NCBI RefSeq assembly: GCF_022807995.1
Contig: NZ_CP094351.1
Coordinates: 5,255,501-5,319,500 of the forward strand
Reading direction: 5' to 3'
Origin: Pseudomonas orientalis
GTDB taxonomy: Bacteria > Pseudomonadota > Gammaproteobacteria > Pseudomonadales > Pseudomonadaceae
Length of the DNA stretch: 64,000 nt
The translations under genes and the position numbers were made by a program. Positions 51,323 to 61,853 of this stretch are shown here, one piece after another. The notes beneath the pieces were generated by a model. The model ran no database searches and had not been told where the DNA came from. It saw nothing but the letters and a program-made list of their open reading frames with translations. Every line of letters starts with the position of its first letter. Within the stretch, counting starts at the first letter, position 1.

Positions 51323-51955
51323 TCAGGCTTGAACGCTCAGGCCGAACTCGGCCGAGGCATCCTGCAGCCACAGCCACCAGTAATCCGAGAAGCTGCGACG
51401 AATCAGCAGTTCCCAGGTGTCTTCAGCGGTATGGCGGATCACCAGTTGCGACTTGGCGAACACCGTGCCCACCGCCTTGCCCACCGGGAAGTTGTCCGGG
51501 TGCACGTCGTAGCTGGTGGACTTCATCAGCACGTCACGCACGTTCGGGCCGCTGAGCTCGAGGATCTGCTGGCCGCCGCTGACGTTGACGATCTGGATAT
51601 GCAGGTCGCCCAGCGCCGCGCGCAGGTTCTGTTCGGCAGCGAACTCTTCGCCGCTCGGGACAATGAGCAGCCATTCGTCCGGGCCGAGCCATTGCAGACT
51701 CGTCTCACCCTTGAAAATCACGCTCAGGGGGCCGGGCAGTTCGATGCCGACAGCCTTGTGCACCCCGGCGGCGAAGGCGACATCGTGACCATCGCCACGA
51801 ATGGTCAGGTGACCGAGGAGTTTCTTTTCACGCACGGTTACGCCGGCGTTCTTGCGCCCCTTGCCGACCAGGCTGGCGAGGTCGGCATGGTGCAGCGACG
51901 ACTCGGCCTTGGCGCCGGTGGTGGGGCGTTGTTGGTACACATTGGCTGCTGTCAT
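51323..51955 (-). CDS. soxG: Sarcosine oxidase gamma subunit
   Basis: 210-residue small folate-binding-like subunit of heterotetrameric sarcosine oxidase; GcvT-like fold segments (GPLSVIFKGETSLQWLGPDEWLLIV, LELSGPNVRDVLMKST). Follows soxA after a REP pair; part of the sox operon. Confidence 0.92.
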   Translation of the reverse strand: MTAANVYQQRPTTGAKAESSLHHADLASLVGKGRKNAGVTVREKKLLGHLTIRGDGHDVAFAAGVHKAVGIELPGPLSVIFKGETSLQWLGPDEWLLIVPSGEEFAAEQNLRAALGDLHIQIVNVSGGQQILELSGPNVRDVLMKSTSYDVHPDNFPVGKAVGTVFAKSQLVIRHTAEDTWELLIRRSFSDYWWLWLQDASAEFGLSVQA

Positions 51956-51996
51956 AAAGCACCTGTTCTGAATTCTGTGGTGACTGTTCCGGCCTC

Positions 51997-52062
51997 ATCG
52001 GGGGCAAGCCCCCTCCCACATTTTGAAATGCATTCCCCTGTGGGAGGGGGCTTGCCCCCGAT
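51997..52062. repeat. REP pair, opposite arrangement (family 1)
   Basis: Two REPs with inward CCCACA/TGTGGG ends and about 17 bp between, in the soxA-soxG gap. The spacer (GAAATGCATTCCCC-like) closely matches that of the pair at 27234-27298. Confidence 0.88.
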
Positions 52063-52079
52063 GGGCGCGCCGCGGTCTA

Positions 52080-55000
52080 TCAGATGTTCTGCCGCTCGCC
52101 CTTCGGGTCAAAGAACACCGAGGACACAATCTCCGCCTCGATCACGCTGCCATCGGCCTGCGGCGAGAACACCCGCTCGCCGATGCGCTTCAAGCCGCCC
52201 TTCACCACACCCATGGCAAACGAATAACCCAGGGAGTTGTGTGCATAGCTTGAGGTCACATGACCGACCATTTTCATCGGAATCGTCTGCTTCGCATCGA
52301 ACACCAGCTGCGCGCCTTCCGGCAACCACACAGTCGGATCGATCGGCTTCAAGCCCACCAGTTGCTTGCGCTCTTCACGCACGCAATCTTCGCGGTTCAT
52401 CCCACGCCAGCCGATCCACGAAAACGGTTTGGTACGGCCCACGCACCAGCCCATGTTCAGGTCGTCCGGGGTCATCGAGCCGTCGGTGTCCTGGCCGACG
52501 ATGATGAAGCCCTTCTCGGCGCGCAGTACGTGCATGGTTTCGGTGCCGTACGGAGTCAGGTTGTACTGTTTGCCCGCCTCGACGATCTGTTCCAGCACGC
52601 CCATGGCGTAGTCGGCCTGCACGTTGACTTCGTACGACAGCTCGCCGGTAAACGAGATACGGAACACCCGCGCCGGTACGCCGCCAACCAGGCCTTCCTT
52701 CCAGGTCATGAACGGGAAGCCGTCCTTGTCCAGGTCGATATCAGTCACTTGCGCCAGCAGCTTGCGGCTGTTGGGGCCGGACAAGGTCATCGTCGCCCAG
52801 TGGTCGGTGACCGAGGTGAAATACACCTTGAGGTTCGGCCATTCGGTCTGTTGATAGATTTCCAGCCATTGGAGGACGCGAGCGGCGCCGCCGGTGGTGG
52901 TGGTCATCAGGAAGTGGTTGTCGGCCAGACAGGCGGTAACGCCGTCGTCGAAGACCATGCCGTCTTCCTTGCACATCAGGCCGTAGCGCGCCTTGCCCAC
53001 GTCGAGCTTGGTCCAGGCGTTGCTGTAAATGCGGTTAAGAAACTCACGCGCATCCGGGCCCTGGATATCGATCTTGCCGAGTGTCGACGCATCCAAGAGG
53101 CCGACACTGTCACGCACCGCCAGGCATTCGCGTTTTACCGCAGCGTGCAGGTCTTCACCGTTGCGTGGGAAATACCAGGGGCGTTTCCACTGGCCGACGT
53201 CTTCAAACTCGGCGCCGTTCTTCACGTGCCAGGCTTGCAGCGCCGTATAGCGAACCGGTTCGAAGATGTGCCCGCAATGACGGCCGGCAATCGCGCCGAA
53301 GGTGACCGGCGTGTAGTTCGGGCGGAACATGGTGGTGCCCATCTGCGGGATGGTCACGTTCAGCGAGCGCGCCGCGATGGCCAAACCGTTGACGTTACCC
53401 AGCTTGCCCTGGTCGGTGCCGAAGCCCAGCGCGGTGTAGCGCTTGACGTGTTCGACCGACTCGAAGCCTTCGCGGGTGGCCAGTTCGATGGCGGCGGCGG
53501 TCACGTCGTTCTGCAGGTCGACAAATTGCTTCGGCGCCCGAGCAGTGGCTTTTTCGTGGGGCACCTGGAACAGCGCCAGGGTCGGTTCTTCCAGACGGCT
53601 CAAGGCCTTAGGCAACACGCCTTCAACCGGGGCGAAACCCGCTTCGCTGGCCGCGCGCACGCCGCCTTCAAAACCATCGGCCAGGGAATCGCCAAGGCCG
53701 TAGACGCCGTTGATGCCGCCGACGCACACGCGTTTCTGCGGTGCTTCGCCCGGTACAAAACCGAGGATATCTTCACGCCAGGTCGGCTTGCCGCCCAAGT
53801 GCGAAGCCAGGTGCACCACCGGGCTGTAGCCGCCGGAGCTGGCCACCAGGTCGCAGTCCAGCCACTCGCCGGGGCTGGTGACTTTATAGGCCTTGACATC
53901 AATTGCCGCCACGCGCGCACCGGTCACATGCTTGCTGCCACGGGCTTCGATCACGGCGCTGCCGGTGAGGATGCGAATACCTTTGGCGCGAGCTTCTTCA
54001 ACCAGTGCACCGCGTGGGTTGTGACGCGCATCGGCCACCGCGACAACGGTGAGGCCCGCATCGAACCAATCCAGCGCAACGCGGTAGGCATGATCGTTGT
54101 TGGTCGACAGCAGCAGTTTTTTACCCGGCGCCACGCCGTAGCGGCGCACGTAGGTGGAGACCGCACCGGCCAGCATGTTGCCCGGCACATCGTTGTTGCC
54201 ATACACCAGCGGGCGCTCACACGCACCGGTGGCCAATACCACACGCTTGGCCCGCACACGGTGGATACGCTGGCGCACCACACCGATCGGCGCACGGTCG
54301 CCAAGGTGGTCGGTGAGGCGTTCGTGAATGGTCAGGAAGTTATGGTCGTGGTAGCCGTTGACGGTGGCGCGGGGCAGCAGCACCACGTCCGGCAGGGCTT
54401 TCAATTCAGCGATCACGCTGGCGACCCACTCGGTAGCCGGCTTGCCGTCGAGGCTTTCGCGCGAATCGAGCAAGGAGCCGCCGAACTCTTCCTGCTCATC
54501 GGCGAGGATCACGCGGGCACCGCTGCGCGCAGCCGCCAGGGCAGCGGCGAGACCAGCCGGGCCTGCGCCAACCACCAGCACGTCGCAATGACGGTTGAAG
54601 TTGTCGTAGGTGTCCGGGTCGTTCTCGGTCGGCGAGCGGCCCAAACCAGCGGCCTTACGAATGTACTTCTCGTAGGTCATCCAGAACGATTGCGGGTACA
54701 TGAAGGTTTTGTAGTAGAAACCCGGCGGCATCAGCTTGCCGCCGACCTTGCCGAGAATGCCCATCATGTCGTTGTTCACGCTCGGCCAGCCATTGGTGCT
54801 GGTGGCGACCAAACCCTGGTACAGCGCCTGTTGCGTGGCGCGCACGTTGGGAATCTGGGTGGCTTCGGTGGCGCCGATCTGCAGTACCGCGTTCGGCTCT
54901 TCGGCGCCCGCAGCAAAGATGCCGCGAGGGCGCGAGTACTTGAAGCTGCGGCCGATGATGTCGACACCGTTGGCCAGCAGGGCGGCGGCCAGGGTGTCGC

Positions 55001-55097
55001 CTTCAAAGCCTCTGTAGCTCTGGCCGTTGAACGTGAAGGTCAGGACTTTATTGCGGTCGATCCGGCCACCGTTGGACAGGCGATTGATCTGGCTCAT
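52080..55097 (-). CDS. soxA: Sarcosine oxidase alpha subunit
   Basis: 1005 residues, family-typical. An N-terminal ferredoxin-like domain without cluster cysteines is followed by an NAD-binding pyridine-disulfide oxidoreductase domain (VLVVGAGPAGLAAALAAARSGARV at about 174-197). The C-terminal half is a GcvT/aminomethyltransferase domain (about 600-990) that receives the methyl group on THF. Start overlaps soxD stop (ATGA). Confidence 0.96.
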   Translation of the reverse strand: MSQINRLSNGGRIDRNKVLTFTFNGQSYRGFEGDTLAAALLANGVDIIGRSFKYSRPRGIFAAGAEEPNAVLQIGATEATQIPNVRATQQALYQGLVATSTNGWPSVNNDMMGILGKVGGKLMPPGFYYKTFMYPQSFWMTYEKYIRKAAGLGRSPTENDPDTYDNFNRHCDVLVVGAGPAGLAAALAAARSGARVILADEQEEFGGSLLDSRESLDGKPATEWVASVIAELKALPDVVLLPRATVNGYHDHNFLTIHERLTDHLGDRAPIGVVRQRIHRVRAKRVVLATGACERPLVYGNNDVPGNMLAGAVSTYVRRYGVAPGKKLLLSTNNDHAYRVALDWFDAGLTVVAVADARHNPRGALVEEARAKGIRILTGSAVIEARGSKHVTGARVAAIDVKAYKVTSPGEWLDCDLVASSGGYSPVVHLASHLGGKPTWREDILGFVPGEAPQKRVCVGGINGVYGLGDSLADGFEGGVRAASEAGFAPVEGVLPKALSRLEEPTLALFQVPHEKATARAPKQFVDLQNDVTAAAIELATREGFESVEHVKRYTALGFGTDQGKLGNVNGLAIAARSLNVTIPQMGTTMFRPNYTPVTFGAIAGRHCGHIFEPVRYTALQAWHVKNGAEFEDVGQWKRPWYFPRNGEDLHAAVKRECLAVRDSVGLLDASTLGKIDIQGPDAREFLNRIYSNAWTKLDVGKARYGLMCKEDGMVFDDGVTACLADNHFLMTTTTGGAARVLQWLEIYQQTEWPNLKVYFTSVTDHWATMTLSGPNSRKLLAQVTDIDLDKDGFPFMTWKEGLVGGVPARVFRISFTGELSYEVNVQADYAMGVLEQIVEAGKQYNLTPYGTETMHVLRAEKGFIIVGQDTDGSMTPDDLNMGWCVGRTKPFSWIGWRGMNREDCVREERKQLVGLKPIDPTVWLPEGAQLVFDAKQTIPMKMVGHVTSSYAHNSLGYSFAMGVVKGGLKRIGERVFSPQADGSVIEAEIVSSVFFDPKGERQNI

Positions 55098-55396
55098 ACC
55101 TTCTCTCCAGAGGCCTTGGCGGTGAACTGAGGCTTCTCACCGATCTTGTAGGTTTCAAGAATTTCGTAGGTGACGGTGTCACGGGTGGCGTTGAAGTACT
55201 GACGGCAACCGGCGGCGTGAATCCACAGTTCGTGATGCAGGCCACGAGGGTTGTCGCGAAAGAACATGTAGTCGCCCCACTGCGCGTCGGTGCAGGCATT
55301 CGGGTCCAGCGGGCGCGGGATGTGCGCTTGGCCGGACGCGTGGAATTCCTCTTCGGAGCGCAGTTCGCCACAGTGAGGACAGAAGATATGCAACAT
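55094..55396 (-). CDS. soxD: Sarcosine oxidase delta subunit
   Basis: 100 residues; zinc-binding N-terminus HIFCPHCGELRSEEEF with paired cysteines and conserved His. Smallest subunit of the sarcosine oxidase complex. 15 bp after soxB. Confidence 0.95.
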   Translation of the reverse strand: MLHIFCPHCGELRSEEEFHASGQAHIPRPLDPNACTDAQWGDYMFFRDNPRGLHHELWIHAAGCRQYFNATRDTVTYEILETYKIGEKPQFTAKASGEKV

Positions 55397-55411
55397 AGGA
55401 AATTTCTCCTG

Positions 55412-56662
55412 TTAGTGGGCGACGGCCGCAGCGCCGTGTTCGTCGATCAGCGCACCGTTGTGGAAACGGTCGATGGAGAAAGGTGCGGCCAGCGGGTGCA
55501 TTTCACCCTTGGCCAGGCTCGCGGCAAACACGTTGCCCGAGCCTGGGGTGGCCTTGAAGCCACCGGTGCCCCACCCGCAGTTGAAGAACATGTTCGGTAC
55601 CGGGGTCTTGGAAATGATCGGGCACGCGTCCGGCGTGGTGTCGACGATGCCGCCCCACTGGCGGTTCATGCGCACGCGGGACAGCACCGGGAACATCTCG
55701 ACGATGGCCTGGATGGTGTGTTCGATCACCGGGTACGAGCCGCGCTGGCCGTAGCCGTTGTAGCCGTCGATACCGGCGCCGATCACCAGGTCGCCCTTGT
55801 CGGACTGGCTGATGTAGCCGTGCACCGCGTTGGACATGATCACGCTGTCGATAATCGGCTTGATCGGCTCCGACACCAGGGCTTGCAGCGGGTGGGATTC
55901 GATCGGCAGGCGGAAACCGGCCAGCGAGGCCATGTGCCCGGAGTTACCGGCGGTGACCACACCGACGCGCTTGGCGCCAATAAAGCCCTTGTTGGTTTCC
56001 ACGCCGATGCACACGCCGTTTTCCTTGCGAAAGCCGATCACTTCGGTCTGCTGGATCAGGTCCACGCCAAGGGCGTCGGCAGCGCGGGCGAAGCCCCAGG
56101 CCACGGCATCGTGACGGGCCACGCCGCCGCGACGTTGCACGGTGGCGCCGAGTACCGGGTAGCGGGTGTTCTTCGAGCAGTCGAGGTACGGGATTTCGTC
56201 GGCCACCTGCTTGGCGTTGAGCAGCTCGCCGTCCACGCCGTTGAGGCGGTTGGCGCTGACGCGACGCTCGGAATCCCGGATGTCCTGCAGGGTGTGGCAC
56301 AGGTTGTACACGCCACGCTGGGAGAACATCACGTTGTAGTTCAGGTCCTGGGACAGGCCTTCCCAGAGTTTCATCGCGTGTTCGTACAGGTGCGCCGACT
56401 CGTCCCACAGGTAGTTGGAACGCACGATGGTGGTGTTGCGCGCGGTGTTACCGCCGCCCAGCCAGCCTTTCTCGACCACGGCCACGTTGGTGATGCCGTG
56501 CTCTTTGGCCAGGTAGTAGGCGGTCGCCAGACCATGCCCGCCGCCGCCGACGATGACCACGTCGTAGACCTTTTTCGGGGTCGGCGTGCGCCACATCTTC
56601 TGCCAGTTTTCGTGATGGCTGAGGGAGTGCTTGAAGAGGCCGAAGCCCGAGTAGCGTTGCAT
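55412..56662 (-). CDS. soxB: Sarcosine oxidase beta subunit
   Basis: Holds the covalent FMN and FAD where sarcosine is oxidised. 416 residues from the ATG at 56662 (GGAG eight bases upstream; protein start MQRYSGFGLFKHSL). FAD fold VVIVGGGGHGLATAYYLA at about 35-52; DTTPDACPII and CGWGTGGFKATPG near the C-terminus. An in-frame ATG two codons earlier is too near the RBS. Confidence 0.95.
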   Translation of the reverse strand: MQRYSGFGLFKHSLSHHENWQKMWRTPTPKKVYDVVIVGGGGHGLATAYYLAKEHGITNVAVVEKGWLGGGNTARNTTIVRSNYLWDESAHLYEHAMKLWEGLSQDLNYNVMFSQRGVYNLCHTLQDIRDSERRVSANRLNGVDGELLNAKQVADEIPYLDCSKNTRYPVLGATVQRRGGVARHDAVAWGFARAADALGVDLIQQTEVIGFRKENGVCIGVETNKGFIGAKRVGVVTAGNSGHMASLAGFRLPIESHPLQALVSEPIKPIIDSVIMSNAVHGYISQSDKGDLVIGAGIDGYNGYGQRGSYPVIEHTIQAIVEMFPVLSRVRMNRQWGGIVDTTPDACPIISKTPVPNMFFNCGWGTGGFKATPGSGNVFAASLAKGEMHPLAAPFSIDRFHNGALIDEHGAAAVAH

Positions 56663-56684
56663 AGTCATTACTCCAAAACCGCGC

Positions 56685-57938
<1,254 letters not shown>

Positions 57939-58080
57939 CGCGTCTCTCCCAGCCTTTCGTATTGTTGAGGCCCTCGCAGGGCCCTTTGATGCGATGGTAG
58001 GGCTGGCGCGTGCGGGCCAAATGCCTGCGCACGCCACGCAAAGGTGCGTTTACGACATTCCTTCAGAGACACAGAACAAA

Positions 58081-58170
58081 TGTGGGAGGGGGCTTGCCCC
58101 CGATGGCGGTGGATCATCTCGTACATGCGGTGACTGACACTCCGCAATCGGGGGCAAGCCCCCTCCCACA
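58081..58170. repeat. REPIN (family 1)
   Basis: Standard inverted REP pair with TGTGGG/CCCACA outer ends in the gap between the traX-like gene and glyA. Confidence 0.92.
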
Positions 58171-58174
58171 GGGG

Positions 58175-58903
58175 TCAGGCGATGATCTTGCGGACGAGGA
58201 GTAGCAGGAGGAAGTGCATTGGATAAAGGGCATAGGCCCAACGGCGCATGGCCGGTGGCGAAACATTTTTGGCATGTCGCAATAAGACCAACCCTGCCAA
58301 CGGCGCAACCAGACACGTCGCCAACCCAAGCATCGCCACCAGGCTGCCGCTATTGAGCAGAATCTGCCATTGATTGGCAGCGACGCAGACCAGACCCGGC
58401 AGCACGCTGAAATACCAGGGCCGGCGAAACACCAGCAGCATCGCCAGCGGCAGCACTGCACCAAAGAAACCGAACATCAGCTGCGTTGAAAACACGGCCG
58501 CTATTGTGACAGCGATCAGCGCCAATCCTCGATCAACCAACGTGTTCTGCTGCCATCCTCGGGCAACCAGCAAACCCAGCGCCAAGGTCGGCAACACGTT
58601 CAAGGTGTCGACGTCTTCGATGAACATCCGATACGGCACTTCGCTGATCACGCTGAACAGCAACAACCAACCCAAGTAGCGCCAGTGGCCGGTCACCGGG
58701 GCGTTTCGAGCCCGGTGCAAATTCGCCGCAATCGCCAGGCAAAACCATGGGAACGCCAGGCGCCCCGGCACATACAAGCCATCGAGGCTCAAGCCCACGT
58801 AGCGCAGATGATCGAGCACCATGCTCAGCAGCGCCAGCCACTTGAGCAGGTCCAAAGCGCCATCTCGGACACGTCCGACAGGCAAGGTGTCAGTACCGTG
58901 CAT
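58175..58903 (-). CDS. TraX-family membrane protein
   Basis: 242 residues with about eight hydrophobic segments; N-terminal ALDLLKWLALLSMVLDHLRYVG matches the TraX family (F-pilin acetylation protein and chromosomal relatives). The ATG at 58903 has GGGGA close upstream and fits the family start. No conjugation genes are nearby, so the chromosomal role (perhaps acylation of a surface component) is unknown. Confidence 0.8.
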   Translation of the reverse strand: MHGTDTLPVGRVRDGALDLLKWLALLSMVLDHLRYVGLSLDGLYVPGRLAFPWFCLAIAANLHRARNAPVTGHWRYLGWLLLFSVISEVPYRMFIEDVDTLNVLPTLALGLLVARGWQQNTLVDRGLALIAVTIAAVFSTQLMFGFFGAVLPLAMLLVFRRPWYFSVLPGLVCVAANQWQILLNSGSLVAMLGLATCLVAPLAGLVLLRHAKNVSPPAMRRWAYALYPMHFLLLLLVRKIIA

Positions 58904-58993
58904 AATTCCCCACCGACTTTGCATTTACAGTGCGTGCGCCCCCCTCCCAATCTTGGTTAAAGTGCGCACCAACATCGACCACAGGAATGGGCC

Positions 58994-60034
58994 ATGACTG
59001 ACAAGAGCCAACAATTCGCCAGCGACAACTATTCCGGCATCTGCCCGGAAGCCTGGGCCGCCATGGAACAAGCCAACCAGGGCCATCAGCGCGCCTACGG
59101 CGATGATGAGTGGACCCATCGCGCCGCCGACGGTTTCCGCAATCTGTTCGAAACCGACTGTGAAGTGTTCTTCGCCTTCAACGGCACCGCCGCCAACTCC
59201 CTGGCATTGTCCTCGCTGTGCCAGAGCTACCATAGCGTGATTTGCTCGGAAACCGCCCACGTCGAGACCGACGAATGCGGCGCGCCGGAGTTTTTCTCCA
59301 ACGGCTCCAAACTGCTCACTGCGCGCACCGAAAACGGTAAGCTGACCCCTGAGTCGATCCGCGAGATCGCCCTCAAGCGCCAGGACATTCACTATCCCAA
59401 ACCACGCGTGGTCACCCTCACCCAGGCCACCGAAGTCGGCAGCGTCTACACCCCGGAAGAAATCCGTGCCATCAGCGCCACCTGCAAAGAGCTGGGCCTG
59501 AACCTGCATATGGACGGCGCGCGCTTCTCCAACGCCTGTGCGTTTCTCGGCTGTTCGCCGGCCGACCTGACCTGGAAGGCCGGTGTGGACGTGCTGTGCT
59601 TTGGTGGCACCAAGAACGGCATGGCCGTGGGTGAGGCGATCCTGTTCTTCAACCACAAGCTGGCCGAAGACTTCGATTACCGCTGCAAACAGGCCGGCCA
59701 GCTCGCGTCGAAGATGCGCTTCCTGTCCGCACCGTGGGTGGGCTTGCTGGAAAACGATGCCTGGCTCAAGCATGCACGCCACGCCAACCACTGCGCACAA
59801 TTGCTCAGCAGCCTGGTGGCGGACATTCCCGGCGTGGAATTGATGTTTCCGGTGCAGGCCAACGGCGTGTTCCTGCAACTCTCCGAGCCGGCTATCGCAG
59901 TCCTGACGGCCAAGGGCTGGCGCTTCTATACCTTCATCGGCAAAGGCGGCGCGCGCTTCATGTGTGCGTGGGATACCGAAGAAGAGCGTGTAAGAGAATT
60001 GGCCGCCGACATCAGGGAAGTGATGAACGCTTGA
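58994..60034 (+). CDS. ltaE: Low-specificity L-threonine aldolase
   Basis: PLP enzyme cleaving L-threonine/allo-threonine to glycine and acetaldehyde. 346 residues; Schiff-base Lys207 in LCFGGTKNGMAVGEA, LHMDGARFSNA for cofactor contact. AGGAA precedes the ATG. In the betaine/glycine cluster it adds another glycine connection. Confidence 0.93.
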   Translation: MTDKSQQFASDNYSGICPEAWAAMEQANQGHQRAYGDDEWTHRAADGFRNLFETDCEVFFAFNGTAANSLALSSLCQSYHSVICSETAHVETDECGAPEFFSNGSKLLTARTENGKLTPESIREIALKRQDIHYPKPRVVTLTQATEVGSVYTPEEIRAISATCKELGLNLHMDGARFSNACAFLGCSPADLTWKAGVDVLCFGGTKNGMAVGEAILFFNHKLAEDFDYRCKQAGQLASKMRFLSAPWVGLLENDAWLKHARHANHCAQLLSSLVADIPGVELMFPVQANGVFLQLSEPAIAVLTAKGWRFYTFIGKGGARFMCAWDTEEERVRELAADIREVMNA

Positions 60035-60043
60035 AGTAGAAAC

Positions 60044-60083
60044 CAGACAGGCCGGTGCTGGCCGATTGCCGAGTCTGTTTTTT
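60044..60083 (+). terminator. Terminator of ltaE
   Basis: CAGAC (60044-60048) pairs with GTCTG (60073-60077), with an internal GGCC/GGCC helix, followed by six T. Starts ten bases after the ltaE stop. Confidence 0.7.
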
Positions 60084-60131
60084 GATATTTCTGACAGCAG
60101 CGCACTTGAATTTCATTGTCTAGCCTCTTGG

Positions 60132-60178
60132 AACCCGGAAGGAAAACGCAGCGATATCTGCCACCTTCCGGGTTTATT
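60132..60178 (+). promoter_or_regulatory. Long hairpin upstream of the small ORF
   Basis: AACCCGGAAGG (60132-60142) and CCTTCCGGGTT (60164-60174) are a perfect 11-bp inverted repeat; GCAG/CTGC inside extends it. TTTATT follows. It could be a second terminator or a 5' structural element of the 60222 gene. Confidence 0.5.
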
Positions 60179-60221
60179 GCCTGTCGAATAGTCGGCGGCA
60201 CATCCAATGGAGAGTTCAATC

Positions 60222-60425
60222 ATGGAATATCAAAGCAACGTCAATACACTGGTGCAAGGCGACAACACCGTCAGCACCACCATTATCGACTGGGACGAGT
60301 TCAGGAAATACGCAAAGGTCGGCGACACCATCCGCGAGCCATCAAGGACGCTGAGGGTCTACGACAAAGTCTATGAACTGACAGCCTCCGCTCAGCACTT
60401 CGTCGTTCATATCTACGCCCAGTAA
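60222..60425 (+). CDS. Small hypothetical protein (67 aa)
   Basis: Starts MEYQSNVNTLVQGDNTVSTT; GGAGAG is eight bases before this ATG. Mixed alpha/beta composition, no signal peptide or membrane segment, and an acidic-to-basic pattern (DWDEFRKYAKVGDTIREPSRTLRVYDKVYEL). I do not recognise the family. It stands between ltaE and gbcB behind a strong hairpin. Confidence 0.6.
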   Translation: MEYQSNVNTLVQGDNTVSTTIIDWDEFRKYAKVGDTIREPSRTLRVYDKVYELTASAQHFVVHIYAQ

Positions 60426-60439
60426 CCCTTCACTCTGTT

Positions 60440-60462
60440 CGTTCCCACGCGAAGTGGGAACG
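60440..60462. terminator. Hairpin between the small ORF and gbcB
   Basis: CGTTCCCAC and GTGGGAACG form a perfect 9-bp stem with a 5-base loop, lying between convergent genes. No U tract, so termination is only suggested; a dispersed Pseudomonas hairpin repeat is the alternative. Confidence 0.45.
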
Positions 60463-60470
60463 ATCGGCTG

Positions 60471-61571
60471 TCAGAACTCGATGCGCACATCGCCCTTCGG
60501 CACGCTGCAGCACGACAGGATATAACCCTCGGCTTCGTCCTCTTCGGTGATCCCACCGTTGTGCTCCATCTCGACCTCCCCGCCCAGCTTCATCACCTTG
60601 CACGTGCCGCAGATGCCCATGCCGCACGCCTTGGGGATCAGCAGCCCAAGCTTGGCCGCCGCCGCATGCACCGTTTCACCCGGCGCCACGCGAATGCTTT
60701 TGCCGGAGGCGATGAATTCCACTTGGTGCAGATCGGCCAGGTCGACTTCCGGCGCATCCGCCGCCTGTTCGGCCTGCTCTACCGCGTCGGCCCGGGCTTC
60801 CGGTGGCGTCGCGCCAAAGGATTCTTCGTGATAGCGCGCCATATCGAAACCGGCAGCTTCCAGCAGGCGCTTCACCGCGCTCATGTACGGTGTGGGGCCG
60901 CAGCAGAACACTTCGCGCTCGAGGAAGTCCGGCACCATCAGTTCCAGCATCTTGTGGTTCAGATAGCCGCGATAACCCGCCCAGGGTTCGCCCAAGCCGT
61001 GTTTCTCGCAGATCAGGTGCAGGCTGAAGTTGTCGATCCGCGACGCCATGTGCTCCAGCTCGCGGTGGTAGATGATGTCCTTGGGCGAGCGCGCACTGTG
61101 CACGAACGTCATGTCGACATTGGCGTTGGTGTCGTAGAACCAGCGCGCCATGGACATGACCGGCGTAATGCCGACGCCGCCGCTCAGGTACAGCACTTTG
61201 GGGCTTGGGAAGTCGATCGCATTGAACAGCCCGACCGGCCCGTGCACCGCCAGTTCCTGGCCTTCATGCAGCGTATCGTGCAACCAGTTGGAAACACGGC
61301 CGCCCGGTACACGCTTGATGGTCACAGAAAAGCTGTACGGCACCGACGGCGAACTGGAAATGGTGTACGAGCGCATGATCGGCTGGCCTTCGATCTCCAG
61401 CTCCAGGGTGACGAATTGCCCCGGCTTGAAAAAGAACAGGATCGGCTGGTCGGCCATGAAACAGAAGGTGCGCACGTCCCAGGTTTCCTGGATGACTTTG
61501 ACGCAACGGACGATGTGCCGGCCATTGGCCCAGGTCTGGGTGGTTACCGGATTCAGGAAACTGTTGGACAT
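60471..61571 (-). CDS. gbcB: Glycine betaine demethylase reductase subunit GbcB
   Basis: 366 residues: ferredoxin-NADP-reductase-type FAD and NAD domains (RSYTISSSPS, VLYLSGGVGITPVMSMARWF, CCGPTPYM) followed by a plant-type [2Fe-2S] domain with CGMGICGTC. Supplies electrons to GbcA for oxidative demethylation of glycine betaine. ATG at 61571 has GGAGA six bases upstream. Divergent from gbcA; both are usually controlled by GbdR. Confidence 0.93.
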   Translation of the reverse strand: MSNSFLNPVTTQTWANGRHIVRCVKVIQETWDVRTFCFMADQPILFFFKPGQFVTLELEIEGQPIMRSYTISSSPSVPYSFSVTIKRVPGGRVSNWLHDTLHEGQELAVHGPVGLFNAIDFPSPKVLYLSGGVGITPVMSMARWFYDTNANVDMTFVHSARSPKDIIYHRELEHMASRIDNFSLHLICEKHGLGEPWAGYRGYLNHKMLELMVPDFLEREVFCCGPTPYMSAVKRLLEAAGFDMARYHEESFGATPPEARADAVEQAEQAADAPEVDLADLHQVEFIASGKSIRVAPGETVHAAAAKLGLLIPKACGMGICGTCKVMKLGGEVEMEHNGGITEEDEAEGYILSCCSVPKGDVRIEF

Positions 61572-61853
61572 GTTGTTCTCCACCGCCGAGGCTCGGCCTT
61601 ATGGTGGCGATTCTGCGTAACGCGCGAATCGCCCATTTACCTATCTGCGACATTCACATACTTACCGCGACCAGCCCCCAACGACAGGGGCTTGCGCGTC
61701 GGGATCAGATTGGGCCATGTCGCCCATGGATAAGGTTCGACCCAACGCCGGGCCCACACTCGCTCCCAACAAAGACGCGTTCTTTACGCCTTGCTGCAAA
61801 CCTGATCAGCCACTATTCGCCGGCCACACCGAATGGCCATGAGGACACACACG
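61572..61853. promoter_or_regulatory. gbcB-gbcA divergent regulatory region
   Basis: 282 bp without genes between the two divergent betaine-demethylase genes. In P. aeruginosa this is where the AraC-type regulator GbdR acts. Loosely related CG-containing direct repeats are visible (GCGAC...GCGACC near 61650 and TCGCC...TCGACC near 61720), but I cannot assign an operator with certainty. Confidence 0.4.

Noticed and set aside
52260..55130. 956-codon open frame on the plus strand opposite soxA
   Set aside because: Complete antisense overlap with a clearly conserved soxA; composition is the usual GC-rich shadow frame with no family signal.
60440..60462. CRISPR-like GTTCCCAC repeat
   Set aside because: Only a single hairpin; no array.
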